A stretch of DNA of 64,000 bases from Rhodococcus qingshengii (GCF_021025955.1 NZ_JAJNCL010000011.1:1-64000), one strand, 5' to 3'; counted from the stretch's first letter, positions 54,420-64,000 are shown. Notes: generated by a model not told the origin, from the letters alone. Made by a program: numbers and translations.

Positions 54420-55199
54420 ATGAGCATCACGGGCAAGGTAGTACTGGTCACCGGCGCCGGCCAAGGTATCGGACGTGGAATCGCTCTCCGCCTGGCCCAC
54501 GACGGCGCCGACATCGCGTTGGTCGACCTCGACCAGAGCAAGTTGGACTCAGTTGCCGACGAGATTCGACAGATCGGGCGTCGTGTGACGACGTTTATCG
54601 CCGATGTCAGCGATCGCGCGCAGGTTCACGCCGCAGTCGAACACGCGCACAGTGAGTTGAGCGGATTCGACGTCATCGTCAACAACGCGGGAATCGCTCT
54701 CGTCGGCCCGATCTCCGATGCGACGCCGGAAGAGGTCTCCAAGATCTGGAGCGTCAACGTCGACGGTGTCCTGTGGGGAATTCAAGCCGCGGCAGCAAAG
54801 TTCCAGACACTCGGTCAGCGCGGAAAAATCATCAACGCGTCGTCCATCGCCGGTCACGACGGGTTCGCCATGTTAGGCGTTTACAGCGCAACAAAATTCG
54901 CGGTCAGGGCCCTCACTCAGGCTGCGGCCAAGGAATACGCATCCGACGGAATCACCGTCAACGCGTACTGCCCCGGCGTCGTGGGCACCGACATGTGGGT
55001 GACGATCGACAAGAGGTTCGCCGAGTTGACCGGTGCGCCGGAGGGCGCCACCTACGAGAAGTTCGTCGGCGGAATTGCACTGGGTCGAGCTGAAACCCCC
55101 GACGATGTAGCCGGTTTCGTCTCTTACCTCGCTGGGCCCGATTCCGACTACATGACCGGTCAGGCCGGTCTCATCGACGGCGGCCTCGTCTACCGCTGA
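54420..55199 (+). CDS. Short-chain dehydrogenase, acetoin/2,3-butanediol reductase-like
   Basis: The 259-residue SDR starts at ATG 54420 with GAGGAG seven bases upstream. The cofactor motif is VTGAGQGIGRGIA (residues 9-21), NNAG is near residue 89, and the catalytic Ser/Tyr/Lys are in NASSIAGHDGFAMLGVYSATK (key YSATK about residue 158). The overall pattern (GKIINASSIAG, CPGVVGTDMW) is closest to diacetyl/acetoin reductases. With the AcoR-type regulator downstream, this fits metabolism of a small hydroxyketone or diol. Confidence 0.85.
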   Translation: MSITGKVVLVTGAGQGIGRGIALRLAHDGADIALVDLDQSKLDSVADEIRQIGRRVTTFIADVSDRAQVHAAVEHAHSELSGFDVIVNNAGIALVGPISDATPEEVSKIWSVNVDGVLWGIQAAAAKFQTLGQRGKIINASSIAGHDGFAMLGVYSATKFAVRALTQAAAKEYASDGITVNAYCPGVVGTDMWVTIDKRFAELTGAPEGATYEKFVGGIALGRAETPDDVAGFVSYLAGPDSDYMTGQAGLIDGGLVYR

Positions 55200-55201
55200 C
55201 C

Positions 55202-55255
55202 GCGGTGTCTTCACTGAAAGCGGTGTCTTCACTGAAAACGGTATCTTCGCTGAAA
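55202..55255. repeat. Three 18-bp tandem units at the start of the GAF regulator gene
   Basis: Copies at 55202-55219, 55220-55237 and 55238-55255, the first two identical, encode in-frame VSSLK hexapeptides if the GTG at 55205 is the start. If the ATG at 55256 is used, they form the leader instead. Confidence 0.92.
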
Positions 55256-56545
55256 ATGCGGTTGCCCGAGCCCGCGATGCCGCCCGGCGAGGATCCTCGC
55301 GACTACGCGAGGACCCTCGCCGCGGTGTACGACGCGACGATGGCCGGAGACCGCGCACCGGCCCGGCCCAGGGACGTGGTGCGCCAATCGTGGCAGCGTC
55401 TGCGCGAACTCGGCATCGACCCCGAGCACAACCGGGTCGAACCGTCCATGGACGTAGCCGAACTCGATCTCCGTCGTCGTGAGTCCGGACTGTACGACGT
55501 GCTCGACGACGTGACGCGTGGGCTCGAATCGGTCACCGCGAGCGGTGAGAACATCATGGTCGTCGCAGATCTTCGCGGAACTGTACTGTGGCGCAGCGGG
55601 TCCCATCGCGTACTGGACCAGGCTGCGCGTCTGGGATTTATCGAAGGGGCGAACTGGGCCGAGGACAGCGTCGGCACCAACGCCATTGGAACGGCATTGG
55701 TGTCACGACAGGCAGTTCAGATCTTCTCGGCGGAACACTATGCGCGCAGCCATCATCCGTGGACGTGCGCGGGGGCACCCATCCGTGATCCGCGGGACGA
55801 CCGTGTCATCGGCGTCGTCGACATCAGTGGTCCCGCCAAGACCGTCCATCCCACGACGCTCGCTCTGGTCGACGCCGTCGCACGCCTCGCGCAATCACAC
55901 CTGCGCGACAAGCATCGGGACAATCTCGATCAACTACGTTCTGTTGCAGGGCCGATGCTTGCACGAAGCGGATCACCCGCATTGGTGATCGACACCCACG
56001 GATGGGTCGCGGCGGTCGACGCGCTACCCCATCGCTCGCGCGTGCTGCTCCCCGCAGCTTTGACTCCCGGCAGGACATGGTTCCCCGCACTGGGCCTGTG
56101 CGAACTGGATCCGCTTCCCGGCGGGTGGCTGGTTCGGCCGATCACCACCGCCGAGAAGATCACCGCTCCCACGGTGCATATCGATCTGTGCGATTCCGAG
56201 AACATGTCGGTGACCGTGACGTCCGGTTTGGGCGAATGGGCGTACTCCCCGACCCAGCGGCATGCGGAGATTCTGTTTCTCCTCGGATCCGAGAGACGCG
56301 GACTGACTGCATCTCGGTTGGCGCAGGATCTGTTCGGTGACCCGGCCCGCACGGTGACCGCGCGGGCCGAGATGTCGCGTCTGCGAAAGAACCTCGCCGG
56401 AGTTGTTGCAGCGCAGCCGTACCGGTTCGTCGATGCAGCCCTGGTGACGTTGTCCTGCCCCGTGAACGGCGCGCACCTGTTGCCGTTTTCGAACGCGCCG
56501 GCAGTTCGTGCCGCTCGCCTTACTCAGGCCGGTTCGGAGGCCTGA
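55205..56545 (+). CDS. GAF-domain transcriptional regulator (AcoR-like sensor, no AAA+ domain)
   Basis: This protein has 446 residues from GTG 55205, or 429 from ATG 55256; the first 17 residues come from the 18-bp repeat. The GAF sensor (about 85-235) has the AcoR-type signature GANWAEDSVGTNAIGTAL. The middle region lacks the sigma-54 AAA+ domain of true AcoR, and there is no Fis-type helix-turn-helix. A winged-helix-like region (SPTQRHAEILFLLGSE to ARAEMSRLRKNL, about 345-400) probably binds DNA. It starts 5 bp after the dehydrogenase, so it should be co-transcribed with it and may bind the TTGCA elements. Confidence 0.8.
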   Translation: MSSLKAVSSLKTVSSLKMRLPEPAMPPGEDPRDYARTLAAVYDATMAGDRAPARPRDVVRQSWQRLRELGIDPEHNRVEPSMDVAELDLRRRESGLYDVLDDVTRGLESVTASGENIMVVADLRGTVLWRSGSHRVLDQAARLGFIEGANWAEDSVGTNAIGTALVSRQAVQIFSAEHYARSHHPWTCAGAPIRDPRDDRVIGVVDISGPAKTVHPTTLALVDAVARLAQSHLRDKHRDNLDQLRSVAGPMLARSGSPALVIDTHGWVAAVDALPHRSRVLLPAALTPGRTWFPALGLCELDPLPGGWLVRPITTAEKITAPTVHIDLCDSENMSVTVTSGLGEWAYSPTQRHAEILFLLGSERRGLTASRLAQDLFGDPARTVTARAEMSRLRKNLAGVVAAQPYRFVDAALVTLSCPVNGAHLLPFSNAPAVRAARLTQAGSEA

Positions 56546-57183
56546 GTAAGCAACTGCAAGAACACTTCTTCGGGCTGAGCGCCGGATACTGCGACCGCAC
56601 GGTTGGCAACGAAGAACGGAACGCCGCTGACCTGGAGTTGGCGCGCCATGGACAGATCCTCGCGTACCGCCTCCGCTGCGGCATCGGAGTCGAGTTGCTC
56701 GCGCACGACGTCGGCGTCGAGGCCGACGCTCACGGCCAGCTCGACCAGCACCTCACGGTCGTCGATCACCTTGCCGTCGCTGAAGTGCGCTTTGAACAGC
56801 GCTTCGAGGAGTTCGTTCTGCCGCTCACCCGCGAGATGCAGCAACCTGTGCGCATCAAAGGTATTGGCGGCGATCACGGTTTCGAAGTCCAAGGTCAACC
56901 CGACCTCGGCGGCCGTCGCGCTGACGTGGGCGAACATCTGACGTACCTGATCAGGCGCCATCCCCTTCATCTCGACCAAGGCGTCGAGTTCGGTTCGGCC
57001 CTCTCCCACTGGGGTCTCCGGAGCGAGCTGGTACGAGCGCCAGATGACGTTGACGCGGTCCTTGTTCTCGAAACGATCCAGCGCCGAGAGGAACCTGGTC
57101 TTTCCGATGTAGCACCACGGACAAGCGACGTCCGACCACACTTCGATGGTCACGTCTTGGTCAATCACGATTTGATCAGTCAC
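56524..57183 (-). CDS. DsbA-family oxidoreductase (FrnE-like)
   Basis: The 219-residue thioredoxin-fold protein has a CPWC active site (about residues 21-24, SDVACPWCYIGK), an inserted helical domain, and the cis-Pro segment VSGVPFF near residue 185. There is no signal peptide, so it acts in the cytoplasm, as FrnE-type disulfide isomerases do. It is convergent with the GAF regulator, overlapping it by 22 bp. A physiological substrate is unknown. Confidence 0.88.
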   Translation of the reverse strand: MTDQIVIDQDVTIEVWSDVACPWCYIGKTRFLSALDRFENKDRVNVIWRSYQLAPETPVGEGRTELDALVEMKGMAPDQVRQMFAHVSATAAEVGLTLDFETVIAANTFDAHRLLHLAGERQNELLEALFKAHFSDGKVIDDREVLVELAVSVGLDADVVREQLDSDAAAEAVREDLSMARQLQVSGVPFFVANRAVAVSGAQPEEVFLQLLTQASEPA

Positions 57184-57244
57184 CGAAGGTGCAACAACGA
57201 ACAGGGTCGGGATTAGTCCCGAGTCACGTCACTAGGCCACAGAA

Positions 57245-57898
57245 TCACGTGACCAGACCACACCGGAACGCGATCAACGACGCACTCGCCCGGTTGGGCA
57301 CACCGAGCTTGGCGAACAACGAAGAGATATGCGTCTTGACGGTGGTCTCACCGAGGTACAGCCGCTCCGCGATGACGCTGTTGGCCGCGCCTGTAGCCAG
57401 GATTGTCAGCACTTCACGCTCACGCTCGGTGAGCGAAGCGAGCGGAGTCTGATCAGGCGCTTGCCGACGCGGCGAGGAGGCCACGATGGCGCGCAGAGAA
57501 TCGCAACTGAACAACGAGTGGTCTGACGCCACTACCCGCACTGCCTGCTGGAACGCCTGCGGAGCTGCGTCCTTGCTCAGGAAACTGTGCGCGCCCGCCT
57601 CGACTGCCTGCACAACCATGTCGTCGACGTCGAAGGCGGTCATAGCAATGACCTTCGGCGGATTGCTCATGGTCATCAATTCACGCGTGGCCTCCAAGCC
57701 GCCGACCCGTGCCATCTTCAGATCCATCAGCACCACGTGGGGACGAAAACGAGTGACCTTGGCCGCGACCTGATCGCCGTCCTCGGCCTCGGCAACCACC
57801 ACGATGTCCGGCGCTGCTTCCAAGATGTCCTTCATTCCGCGCCGAACCCACGCGTCGTTGTCGACGATCAAAACTGTGATGCGCGAGTCAGCGTCCAT
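57245..57898 (-). CDS. NarL/LuxR-family response regulator
   Basis: The 217-residue response regulator has a receiver domain (1-120) with the phospho-acceptor Asp59 in VVLMDLKM and the conserved Lys in SFLSKDA. The C-terminal LuxR helix-turn-helix (about 150-215) contains LTEREREVLTILATG and ETTVKTHISSLFAKL. It lies 48 bp after the histidine kinase gene and is read with it. The inducing signal is unknown. Confidence 0.93.
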   Translation of the reverse strand: MDADSRITVLIVDNDAWVRRGMKDILEAAPDIVVVAEAEDGDQVAAKVTRFRPHVVLMDLKMARVGGLEATRELMTMSNPPKVIAMTAFDVDDMVVQAVEAGAHSFLSKDAAPQAFQQAVRVVASDHSLFSCDSLRAIVASSPRRQAPDQTPLASLTEREREVLTILATGAANSVIAERLYLGETTVKTHISSLFAKLGVPNRASASLIAFRCGLVT

Positions 57899-57946
57899 AG
57901 TGCGCTCAGATTACCCAGAGCCTCCGACGGTTGGAGGGTGGGAGGG

Positions 57947-59161
57947 TTACGACGACCAGGGCACCCAGCAACTGACAAGGAAATCGTCCCCCAGCGCGCC
58001 TGCCTCGACCTTGCCGCCGATCTCCCTCGCCTGTTCGGCCAACCCGCGTAGGCCGGACCGTGAACCGATCGACGTCATGGGTGCAAGCTCGCTGAGCCTA
58101 TTGCTTGCGAGGATACGAATTCCGTCGTGCGGCGACCCGGTCACCGAAATGACCAGCATCTGATCGCTCGCGTATTTCTGGACATTGGTCAGTGACTCCT
58201 GCACGACGCGATAACAGACGTGCCCCGCCAACATTCCGACATCACCCGGGAGCAACTCCGATTCGAGACGGCAGTGAATGCCGGCGGCGCGTGCACCGTT
58301 GACCAGATCGCCGATTGCGTCGATCCCTTGATGCCCGCCGTGTTCGCGGCGATCACCGCTCCCCCTGAGCACTCCGACGATTCCCTTCAATTCGTCCAAA
58401 GCCTCGTGCGCGGTGGTTCTGATCATCGCAGCGGTGTTGACGACCTTCTCGGGATTGTCTGCCGCGCTGACCTGTAACCCACCGGCGAACAACGAAATCC
58501 GGCTCAGACTGGCCGCGATTGTGTCGTGCATGTCTCGAGCGATCCGCGTTCGCTCTTCGGTGCGAATCATCTCGTCGCGCATCACGTCGGTTTTCTCAGT
58601 GGCCAGATCCCGTACGTACTCGGCCTCGACGAGTTCGGTTCTGGTCCGAATCAGGAGCGAGAGCGCCACGACGATGCCGACCATGACGGCCGCGACGAGC
58701 CACGGGATCCAGATGGCGACGTCGTATTGAACAACCGCCGAACCGTCCTTGGGTTTCGCGGTGCCCATCGTGAGAACGGAGTACTCACGATTTCGAAAAG
58801 CGTCGTAGGTCAACGAAATTCCGCAGACGACGAAAGCAGCTGCCGCAGCGGCTGCAAGCCTAGGCCCACGCGCGATCCGAGCAACGGCGAACAACGCGAT
58901 GAGCGCCGCCGTCGCATCAGTGGGGAAGAACAGCGGGCCGACAAGCGTGATCGCCAGAACCACCCAAGGATGTTGATGGCGCCAGACAAGCGATATCCCA
59001 CCGGCCACACCCAGGACGAACCCGATACCGACCAACACCGGTGGCATGTTTCCCGACGAACCGGCGATGGTCACCGTCATGATCGAGCAGAAGATGCTGA
59101 ACGCAACGGCGGCGGTAGTCCACACGCGTCGTCGCACAACAGTTCCTTTGGTGGTGATCAC
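57947..59161 (-). CDS. NarL-type sensor histidine kinase
   Basis: The 404-residue kinase is started at GTG 59161. Several hydrophobic helices lie in the first about 175 residues (two clusters), giving a membrane-embedded sensor with little exported sequence. The HisKA_3 dimerisation helix has the phospho-His in RIARDMHDTIAASL (about residue 210). The HATPase region shows VQESLTNVQKYA and GLRGLAEQAREIGG. It pairs with the following response regulator. The divergent DUF4352 gene is a likely target or signal partner. Confidence 0.9.
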   Translation of the reverse strand: MITTKGTVVRRRVWTTAAVAFSIFCSIMTVTIAGSSGNMPPVLVGIGFVLGVAGGISLVWRHQHPWVVLAITLVGPLFFPTDATAALIALFAVARIARGPRLAAAAAAAFVVCGISLTYDAFRNREYSVLTMGTAKPKDGSAVVQYDVAIWIPWLVAAVMVGIVVALSLLIRTRTELVEAEYVRDLATEKTDVMRDEMIRTEERTRIARDMHDTIAASLSRISLFAGGLQVSAADNPEKVVNTAAMIRTTAHEALDELKGIVGVLRGSGDRREHGGHQGIDAIGDLVNGARAAGIHCRLESELLPGDVGMLAGHVCYRVVQESLTNVQKYASDQMLVISVTGSPHDGIRILASNRLSELAPMTSIGSRSGLRGLAEQAREIGGKVEAGALGDDFLVSCWVPWSS

Positions 59162-59326
59162 CGAGCAAGCGTATCCACCGCCACCGACGCCTCGAATCAG
59201 CCGAACGGGTGGACGAACCGCCAGGCTCCGACCGAAAGGATGAGGCGGACCGATCTTTCGACTGAAGCGGTGAAGGGTCCCCACATCGTTGACTTGTGCC
59301 ATACCAACTCTCGAAAGGCGCACATC

Positions 59327-59842
59327 ATGCGATCACTCCGCACTCCCCTCGCCCTCCTCGCCGTCGGCGCAGCCCTGTTCGCAACCATCGCCTCGGGCGA
59401 GACCGACGAAGCGAAGAAGGTCGACGACAACGGTTCTTCCGCCGCACCCGCGGCTGCCTTCGGAATCGGTGACGTCGTCGAACTGGGCGACTGGCGCGTC
59501 CAGGTACACGGCGTTGTCGATCCCTATGTCTCGACCAATCAGTTCATCACCGCGGATCCCGGAAATCGCTACATCGTCGTCGACACCGAGGTCACCAACA
59601 ACAGCGACAAGCCGTCGACTGTGTCATCGGTGATGTGCTTCGAACTGCAGGACTCGACCAACAAGTCGTACAACATCACGTTCACCGACAGCAGCACGTC
59701 GAGTGTCGACGGAGAACTTGCGCCGGGCGCTGCCAAGCGAGGCGAATTGGCCTACGAGGTGCCTGAAACCGCGACCGGTCTTCGCCTTCAGTTCAAGTGC
59801 GACCTGTTCTCGTCCGGCTCGGCAACCATCAACCTGTCGTGA
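59327..59842 (+). CDS. Exported DUF4352-type protein
   Basis: The 171-residue protein starts at ATG 59327 behind GAAAGG. It has a signal-like hydrophobic N-terminus (about 5-23) without a lipobox Cys (ATIASGETDE), a short Ala/Ser linker, and an immunoglobulin-like DUF4352 domain (about 45-170; RYIVVDTEVTNNSDKPSTV). DUF4352 proteins are usually lipoproteins of unknown role. It is divergent from the histidine kinase and overlaps the next gene by 4 bp. Confidence 0.8.
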   Translation: MRSLRTPLALLAVGAALFATIASGETDEAKKVDDNGSSAAPAAAFGIGDVVELGDWRVQVHGVVDPYVSTNQFITADPGNRYIVVDTEVTNNSDKPSTVSSVMCFELQDSTNKSYNITFTDSSTSSVDGELAPGAAKRGELAYEVPETATGLRLQFKCDLFSSGSATINLS

Positions 59843-60321
59843 ACCGCCCGGGCGATCTGCTGCTGAGTCCGTGGGCGCTGGTCTCGGTAGCCGTCATCTT
59901 GGTCAACGACCACGTACTCAAAGGGGCATTCGGGAACACGATGACAGGCAAGCTGTCCGACGTCGCCGGCGTGTTCCTGTTTCCCCTGCTTCTTCTCTCG
60001 GTTCTCGAGGTGCTCAGACGAAGCCTGGCGGGGCGAGCAGCGATCGCCTGGTCCATCGCAGTCACGGGCATCGGCTTCGCCGCGGTGAAGACGGTCTCGC
60101 CGATCGGCGACGCGTACGAGTGGGTGATCGGGTTTCTCCGCTGGACCGCAGGAGGATTCCGCGGCGAGCTCTTGCCGATCGTGGTCTATCGCGATCCCTC
60201 GGACCTGTGGGTGCTCCCGATATTGTTCGCAAGCTACCTGGTCGTCACACACAACCGCACTCGGGCGCCGGAGGGGGCGCCCGAGCACGAGGTGATCAGT
60301 CCAGGGCCGCATCCAACGTGA
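59839..60321 (+). CDS. Small polytopic membrane protein of unknown function
   Basis: The 160-residue protein starts at a GTG overlapping the DUF4352 gene stop (GTGA). Four hydrophobic segments are visible (about 8-28, 42-60, 67-85, 122-140), with a polar C-terminus. There is no recognised family signature. Coupled translation suggests it functions with the exported DUF4352 protein. Its end overlaps the convergent osmC gene by 26 bp. Confidence 0.72.
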   Translation: MNRPGDLLLSPWALVSVAVILVNDHVLKGAFGNTMTGKLSDVAGVFLFPLLLLSVLEVLRRSLAGRAAIAWSIAVTGIGFAAVKTVSPIGDAYEWVIGFLRWTAGGFRGELLPIVVYRDPSDLWVLPILFASYLVVTHNRTRAPEGAPEHEVISPGPHPT

Positions 60322-60730
60322 TGTCGACGCCGGTCAGTGCCTTGCTGATCGGGCACGTTTCCTTGGCCGCCTGGGCAACCTTGGCAAAACCGTCGGCGTC
60401 GAGGCCGTCGACCTCGGCGCGAACGGTGAGCTTGATTCCGGTGAGCTTGAAGCCGACCGTGTCGGGGCCCAGCGACACGTCCGCGGTGATGTCGAGACTC
60501 TGTGGGGTTCCGCCGGCCTCGGCGATCAGCGCCGACAACTGCATCGCGTAGCAGGACGAATGTGCTGCGGCGATCAGTTCCTCGGGGCTGGTGGTTCCGC
60601 CGGCTTCCTCAGCTGCGCGCTTGGGAAACGACACATCGAAGGTCGCGGCACCCGAACTGGTGAGTTCGACCTGTCCTGACCCAGCTTCGAGGGTGCCGTT
60701 CCAGGCGGTGCGTGCGGTACGAGTTGGCAT
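60296..60730 (-). CDS. osmC: OsmC-family peroxiredoxin-like protein
   Basis: This 144-residue OsmC/Ohr-fold protein starts at ATG 60730. Both redox cysteines are in place: SSCYAMQ (about residue 58) and KETCPISKAL (about 125). The N-terminal TARTAWNGTLEAGSGQV fits the OsmC branch rather than Ohr. These enzymes reduce organic hydroperoxides, usually with lipoyl or mycothiol-type thiols. Confidence 0.9.
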   Translation of the reverse strand: MPTRTARTAWNGTLEAGSGQVELTSSGAATFDVSFPKRAAEEAGGTTSPEELIAAAHSSCYAMQLSALIAEAGGTPQSLDITADVSLGPDTVGFKLTGIKLTVRAEVDGLDADGFAKVAQAAKETCPISKALTGVDITLDAALD

Positions 60731-60828
60731 TGCTGTCCCTACTTCCGTCTTCACATGATTCGGTGAACGCCTTGCGATCACGAACCTACCCGCGATACGT
60801 GAAGTCACACCTACTGTTTCGGACTGCT

Positions 60829-62052
60829 CTACCCCAGGAGAGTCGCGGTCAGCAATTTCTCGACGCGTGCCTGCGCGGAGTTCTCCGAGGAAAAGTGCAC
60901 GATTCTGCCGATATCGAAGACCAGACCGAGCGCCGCGTGGACAAGGAACCGCGCTTGGACGATCGTCAACTCCGGACGCGCCTCGACGCACAGGTGCGCC
61001 CACTCCTCGACGTTCAAACGCTGAATGTTGCGCAACTCGGTCCGTGATCGATCCGGCAAGCTGCCGATCTCGGCAAAGTACACGGCCAACAATTCGCTGG
61101 TTCCGAACGAAACCTCGACGTACATCTTCGCCAACGTCTCGACTGCCGCGAGAGGAGTCTCCGACTCCGCCAACGCCGAGCCCAACGTCATAGTCAGACG
61201 ATCGGACGCCCGGTGGAAGGCCGCAGCAAGAAGGTCGGCTTTGCTCGCGAAGTGCCGATACACACTCGACGCATTGATACCCGCCGCGGCACCGATCTCT
61301 TCGATGCTCACGTCGTGGTAGCCGCGCTGATAGAACAGCAACACTGCTTCCTGAAGCAGCACTTCACGTTTCGACGTCCGTACGAGGCCTGTTTTGCGTT
61401 CGGACGCCTCTGCCCTCGCACCGCCCTCCTCGCCAACGGGCAATTCGACGCCGATGACGGACCAGCATGCTGCAAGAATCAGCGCTTCGATCTGCTTGGC
61501 GGACAATGCAGATCGATGCCCGGTGATGCTGGCTATCACACTGAGCACGGCGGGCGCGATGAGTTCGACATCGGCCGGGTCGAGTTCCGGACGAACTGCT
61601 GCCAGCGGCTCGGCAATCCGAAGATTGAGCGCGCGCATTCCCACCCGCAGTTGCTCACGATCCTCGTCGACCAGGTACCTGCCCTCCCATCGGTAGAGCC
61701 CTCCCCTGCGCCGATTCTCGATCGTCGCGCGGATGACACCCACCATCGTGGAGTTCAACTGCTCGCGTGGATTTTCGTTTCCGTGCACAGCTGGATCGCT
61801 GGCATCCAACAACGCCTGCGTCAGGTTGTTCACGGTGTAGACGAACAGCGCGTATTTCGTAGGGAAATGACGATAGAGGGCCGGCCCGGAGATTCCGACC
61901 TTCGCTGCGATCTCGTCGATGCCGACCGCGTGGTAGCCACGTTCACTGAATGCCTCCGCAGCAGCGGCCGCGATTTGGGCCTTCCGATTCTTCGGACGCG
62001 TTCGTGGTGCAGAGCCACTGCCGCTCACGGAGACGCGAGTCTGTCCGGGCAC
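60829..62052 (-). CDS. Regulator made of two fused TetR-family units
   Basis: The protein has 407 residues from GTG 62052 (GGAGG five bases upstream); GTG 62064 and 62106 are alternatives. It contains two complete TetR modules in tandem. The first helix-turn-helix ends in VGISGPALYRHFPTKYALF (about residue 50-70). The second ends in AGINASSVYRHFASKADLL (about 250). Each is followed by its own helical ligand/dimer domain. A single chain can thus act like a pseudo-dimer with two different DNA-binding heads. It is divergent from the nitronate monooxygenase operon and is its likely regulator. Confidence 0.9.
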   Translation of the reverse strand: MPGQTRVSVSGSGSAPRTRPKNRKAQIAAAAAEAFSERGYHAVGIDEIAAKVGISGPALYRHFPTKYALFVYTVNNLTQALLDASDPAVHGNENPREQLNSTMVGVIRATIENRRRGGLYRWEGRYLVDEDREQLRVGMRALNLRIAEPLAAVRPELDPADVELIAPAVLSVIASITGHRSALSAKQIEALILAACWSVIGVELPVGEEGGARAEASERKTGLVRTSKREVLLQEAVLLFYQRGYHDVSIEEIGAAAGINASSVYRHFASKADLLAAAFHRASDRLTMTLGSALAESETPLAAVETLAKMYVEVSFGTSELLAVYFAEIGSLPDRSRTELRNIQRLNVEEWAHLCVEARPELTIVQARFLVHAALGLVFDIGRIVHFSSENSAQARVEKLLTATLLG

Positions 62053-62232
62053 CTGACCCTCCACTTCCGTTGCCTTCTTCCACTGCCTTCGTCCGCTGCA
62101 CCGCACTTCTAGGGGCGCGAGTCCGAACGGACCATGTTAACCGTCGCGAAGGTCGCAATTCGCGCCCGGTACGGCTTCACCCGAAACCCTACAACGCGGC
62201 TGTCACGGCGGACGGATTCCGGAAAAAGAGTC

Positions 62233-62263
62233 TTGACACCCGCTCTCACACCGGTGTTATGTT
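62233..62263 (+). promoter_or_regulatory. Promoter of the nitronate monooxygenase operon with an embedded palindrome
   Basis: TTGACA (62233-62238) and TATGTT (62258-62263) are spaced 19 bp apart (18 bp if TTATGT is the -10). ACACCGGTGT, a perfect 10-bp palindrome at 62248-62257, fills the spacer next to the -10. This is an apt operator for the divergent double-TetR protein. Confidence 0.6.
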
Positions 62264-62267
62264 AGTG

Positions 62268-62345
62268 ATGATTCGCACAAACTTGCACGCATTCCGCTGG
62301 CGGGCTCGTTCCATGCAGCGCAGGATCTTTCTTCGCCTGCAATAG
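62268..62345 (+). CDS. 25-residue upstream open reading frame (possible leader peptide)
   Basis: An ATG at 62268, four bases after the -10 hexamer, opens a 25-codon frame ending at TAG 62343-62345. It begins MIRTNLHAFRWRARS and is rich in Arg (7 of 25), with no signal peptide. If transcription starts near 62268-62271 it would be leaderless. The first 12 bp of its coding start (GATGATTCGCAC) recur exactly at the start of the downstream gene (62390-62401). Whether it is translated, or regulates the downstream gene, is not known. Confidence 0.4.
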   Translation: MIRTNLHAFRWRARSMQRRIFLRLQ

Positions 62346-62372
62346 GGTTCGATGCCGATTGACCGATCGTAA

Positions 62373-64000
<1,628 letters not shown>

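Overview
The window looks like chromosome from a Rhodococcus close to R. erythropolis/R. qingshengii. This is inferred from high-GC coding sequence, frequent GTG starts, ATGA/GTGA/TGATG gene overlaps, a complete mce operon, a KstR-type cholesterol regulator, and gene order shared with Mycobacterium tuberculosis. No rRNA, tRNA, CRISPR array or complete insertion sequence was seen; the only mobile-type remnant is the 3' end of an HNH (13E12-type) gene at the left edge.

Left part (1-11.8 kb). A leftward operon chsE1-chsE2-chsH2-chsH1-ltp2 (the 'igr' set that removes the last three-carbon piece of the cholesterol side chain) lies next to the tandem acyl-CoA dehydrogenase chsE3/fadE34 and its divergent repressor kstR. 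Identical 14-bp KstR operators precede chsE1 and chsE3. A trehalose-6-phosphate phosphatase/GH15 fusion and a LacI-type regulator follow.

11.9-23.6 kb is an accessory transport region: a znuA-znuC-znuB-like zinc/manganese ABC system, the pxpABC 5-oxoprolinase genes, an LpqN-like lipoprotein, then an iron block. The iron block has an AraC regulator under a probable IdeR/DtxR box, a siderophore-binding lipoprotein gene interrupted by an in-frame amber codon, and a heterodimeric ABC transporter whose two ATPase domains are degenerate in complementary ways.

23.6-51 kb follows the M. tuberculosis Rv3579c-Rv3592 order: rlmB, cysS, ispF, ispD, carD / lpqE, radA, disA, an Rv3587c-like membrane protein, canB, mutY, an alpha/beta hydrolase and mhuD. 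Two insertions break it: a nine-gene mce operon (yrbEA-yrbEB-mceA to mceF-mas) between canB and mutY, and two exported/membrane unknowns plus a large LuxR-type (LAL) regulator and a HIT protein after mutY. A cobalamin riboswitch controlling cbtB-cbtA (cobalt uptake) follows mhuD.

51-64 kb holds a module of flavin monooxygenase, polytopic membrane protein, short-chain dehydrogenase and GAF-domain regulator that share TTGCA-type upstream motifs. After it come a DsbA/FrnE protein, a NarL-type two-component system, a DUF4352 exported protein with a membrane partner, OsmC, a regulator made of two fused TetR units, and a divergent nitronate monooxygenase/enoyl-CoA hydratase pair preceded by a short, probably leaderless, upstream reading frame.

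A recurring oddity is short tandem arrays of about 18 bp (14 bp in one case) at gene edges, at 1901, 10681, 12945, 18905 and 55202.
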